The position numbers and the translations under genes are program-made. Positions 24,363 through 25,687 of a DNA stretch of 25,687 bases are shown in pieces. Under the pieces are notes generated by a model that worked only from the letters and a program-made list of their open reading frames with translations, was not told where the DNA came from and did no database searches. Source of the stretch: CAZLYK01 sp964563495 (GTDB lineage: Bacteria; Acidobacteriota; Blastocatellia; RBC074); the NCBI GenBank assembly GCA_964563495.1, contig CAZLYK010000073.1, positions 1-25,687 of the forward strand. The letters run 5' to 3'. Position 1 is the stretch's first letter; every line of letters starts with the position of its first letter.

Positions 24363-25628
24363 CTATTTTCCGATATCGCGACGATAATGGACGCCGTCGA
24401 ATTTGATCATGGCTGCGGCTTGATAGGCTTTGGTTGTGGCCTGGTCCAGAGTCGAAGCGCGCGCGGTAACGCCGAGCACGCGGCCGCCGGATGTCTCGAT
24501 CTCCGCCGCCGGATTGAATTTGGTTCCGGCGTGAAAAATGATCACGCCTTCCTGTCTTTCGGCGTCTTCCAGACCGCTGATCTTCTTCCCGGTCTGGTAA
24601 GTTCCCGGATAGCCTCCCGAGGCCATGACGATGCAGGTCGCCGCCTCATCGCTCCAGACCGGCTTAACGCTCCCCAGCCCTCCGTTAACGACCGCCACGA
24701 CGATCTCCGCGAAATCGGTATCCAATCTTCTCAAAATCGCCTGCGTCTCCGGATCGCCGAAGCGAACGTTGTATTCAAGCACCTTCGGTCCCTCGTCAGT
24801 GATCATCAAGCCGCAATAGAGAACTCCGTGGAAGGGAAAGCCATCGGCGTTCGCACCCTCCAAAGTCGGCTCGACAATTTCGCGCCGGATGCGGCGTTCA
24901 AGCTCTGCATCCAGAAGACCGGGCGTTGAGAACGCGCCCATGCCGCCGGTGTTCGGGCCGCGATCATGATCAAAAGCCCGTTTATGGTCTTGAGCTACCG
25001 GCATGGCAATGTAGTCACGGCCATCGCTCAAGACCAGATAAGAGAGCTCTCGTCCGATCAGACATTCTTCAATCACCAGGCGGGTTCCCGCCGCGCCGAG
25101 CTTGCGCTCGACCAGCAGCTCCCGAATCGCCTGCTCGGCTTGCCCCTTGTCTTCGGCGATAATGACGCCCTTGCCCGCCGCCAGACCCTCAGCTTTGACG
25201 ACGAGTGGGAACGCAAAAGAACCGTCTCCTGCGAATCTGATCCCGTCTTCGGCCGTCTCGATCACCCGGTAACCGGCAGTCGGTATGCCATGGCACGCCA
25301 TGAACTCCTTGGCGAAGACCTTGCTCCCTTCGAGACGGGCCGCCGCCTGCGAAGGCCCGAAAGCCGCGATGCCGCGCGCCCCCAGCGCATCGACCATCCC
25401 GTCAACCAGCGGCTGCTCGGGTCCGATCACGACCAGATCGACCTTTTCCCGAGCCGCGAAATCCGAGACCGAACCGATGCTTGTCGGGTCCGCATCCGCG
25501 CGGATCGTCTCTTTCAAGATCCCGGCGTTGCCGGTTGCCGAATAGATCTGCCCGACCTGCGGGCTACGACGCAGAGCCCATACCAGCGCGTGTTCGCGCC
25601 CGCCTGAACCTATGATAAATATCTTCAT
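24363..25628 (-). CDS. purD: Phosphoribosylamine-glycine ligase (GAR synthetase)
   Basis: The 421-residue ATP-grasp enzyme joins phosphoribosylamine and glycine in the second step of purine synthesis, in the cytoplasm. It has the N-terminal MKIFIIGSGGREHAL motif, VVIGPEQPLVDG, the ATP-grasp region VVKAEGLAAGKGV, the signature DRGPNTGGMGAFSTP, and the metal-binding VLEYNVRFGDPETQ block. Length is normal for the family and the frame is intact. It has no clear operon partner in the window; the region just upstream of the start carries a repeat of the GACAGGAT family and then the window ends. Confidence 0.97.
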   Translation of the reverse strand: MKIFIIGSGGREHALVWALRRSPQVGQIYSATGNAGILKETIRADADPTSIGSVSDFAAREKVDLVVIGPEQPLVDGMVDALGARGIAAFGPSQAAARLEGSKVFAKEFMACHGIPTAGYRVIETAEDGIRFAGDGSFAFPLVVKAEGLAAGKGVIIAEDKGQAEQAIRELLVERKLGAAGTRLVIEECLIGRELSYLVLSDGRDYIAMPVAQDHKRAFDHDRGPNTGGMGAFSTPGLLDAELERRIRREIVEPTLEGANADGFPFHGVLYCGLMITDEGPKVLEYNVRFGDPETQAILRRLDTDFAEIVVAVVNGGLGSVKPVWSDEAATCIVMASGGYPGTYQTGKKISGLEDAERQEGVIIFHAGTKFNPAAEIETSGGRVLGVTARASTLDQATTKAYQAAAMIKFDGVHYRRDIGK

Positions 25629-25648
25629 ACAGCATCACTTTAAAAAAA

Positions 25649-25680
25649 ATAGACAGGATGAACAAGATTTATCCAGGATT
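25649..25680. repeat. GACAGGAT-family repeat, degenerate copy E
   Basis: ATAGACAGGAT (25649-25659) is followed by the degenerate units ACAAGAT and CCAGGATT. It begins about 20 bp before the purD start codon and is preceded by a run of eight A. The copy is not clearly palindromic within the window. Confidence 0.6.
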
Positions 25681-25687
25681 GACCGGA

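Overview
This window looks like a chromosomal segment of a Gram-negative, facultatively anaerobic bacterium, most likely an Acidobacteriota member of the Blastocatellia type. That assignment is an inference. It rests on a Sec-type (clade II) nitrous oxide reductase, a DUF1549/DUF1553 plus DUF1501 pair, a large SdrD-like/HYR-repeat secreted protein, moderately high GC, and a family of short palindromic 'GACAGGAT' repeats between genes. No rRNA, tRNA, CRISPR array or transposase is visible.

Layout. Positions 50-838 (minus) hold a class II aldolase/adducin-family protein. Divergent from it, 1078-4685 (plus) is a two-gene DUF1549/DUF1553 and DUF1501 unit. A membrane-anchored FGE-like/SUMF1-fold protein lies at 4728-5909 (minus), separated from the next block by a perfect 42-bp inverted repeat at 5929-6029.

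Positions 6028-18949 (minus) form the centre of the window, a nitrous oxide respiration locus on one strand. In transcription order it encodes: an iron-sulfur repair di-iron protein (RIC/ScdA/YtfE type); a GltD-like FAD/NAD(P) and ferredoxin protein; a Rieske protein; a b6f-type cytochrome b; a pentaheme cytochrome c; NosZ; a DJ-1/PfpI protein; a four-helix membrane protein in the usual NosB place; NosD; NosF; NosL; and NosY. Several neighbours overlap by 4 or 26 bp. A hairpin follows nosZ.

Positions 19117-20640 (plus), divergent from the RIC gene, encode a YwiC-like membrane protein and a Crp/Fnr regulator without an FNR-type cysteine cluster. The divergent gap carries the palindrome TGACTTAAGTCA, a plausible target of that regulator. 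An 18-bp inverted repeat at 20640-20682 ends this unit. Positions 20687-24043 (minus) encode a 1118-aa secreted or anchored SdrD-like/HYR protein with a long leader and a recognisable sigma-70 promoter. Positions 24363-25628 (minus) are purD.

How it may work together (inference): NO or anoxia, sensed by the Crp/Fnr protein, would switch on the RIC gene and the downstream operon. Quinol electrons would pass through the Rieske/cytochrome b complex and pentaheme cytochrome c to NosZ, while NosDFY and NosL supply copper (and sulfur) for the NosZ centres. The most unusual points are the NAD(P)-oxidoreductase module fused genetically to a Rieske/b complex inside a nos operon, the DJ-1/PfpI gene placed directly after nosZ, and the palindromic repeat family that sits at gene boundaries. 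No nitrate, nitrite or NO reductase gene lies in the window.
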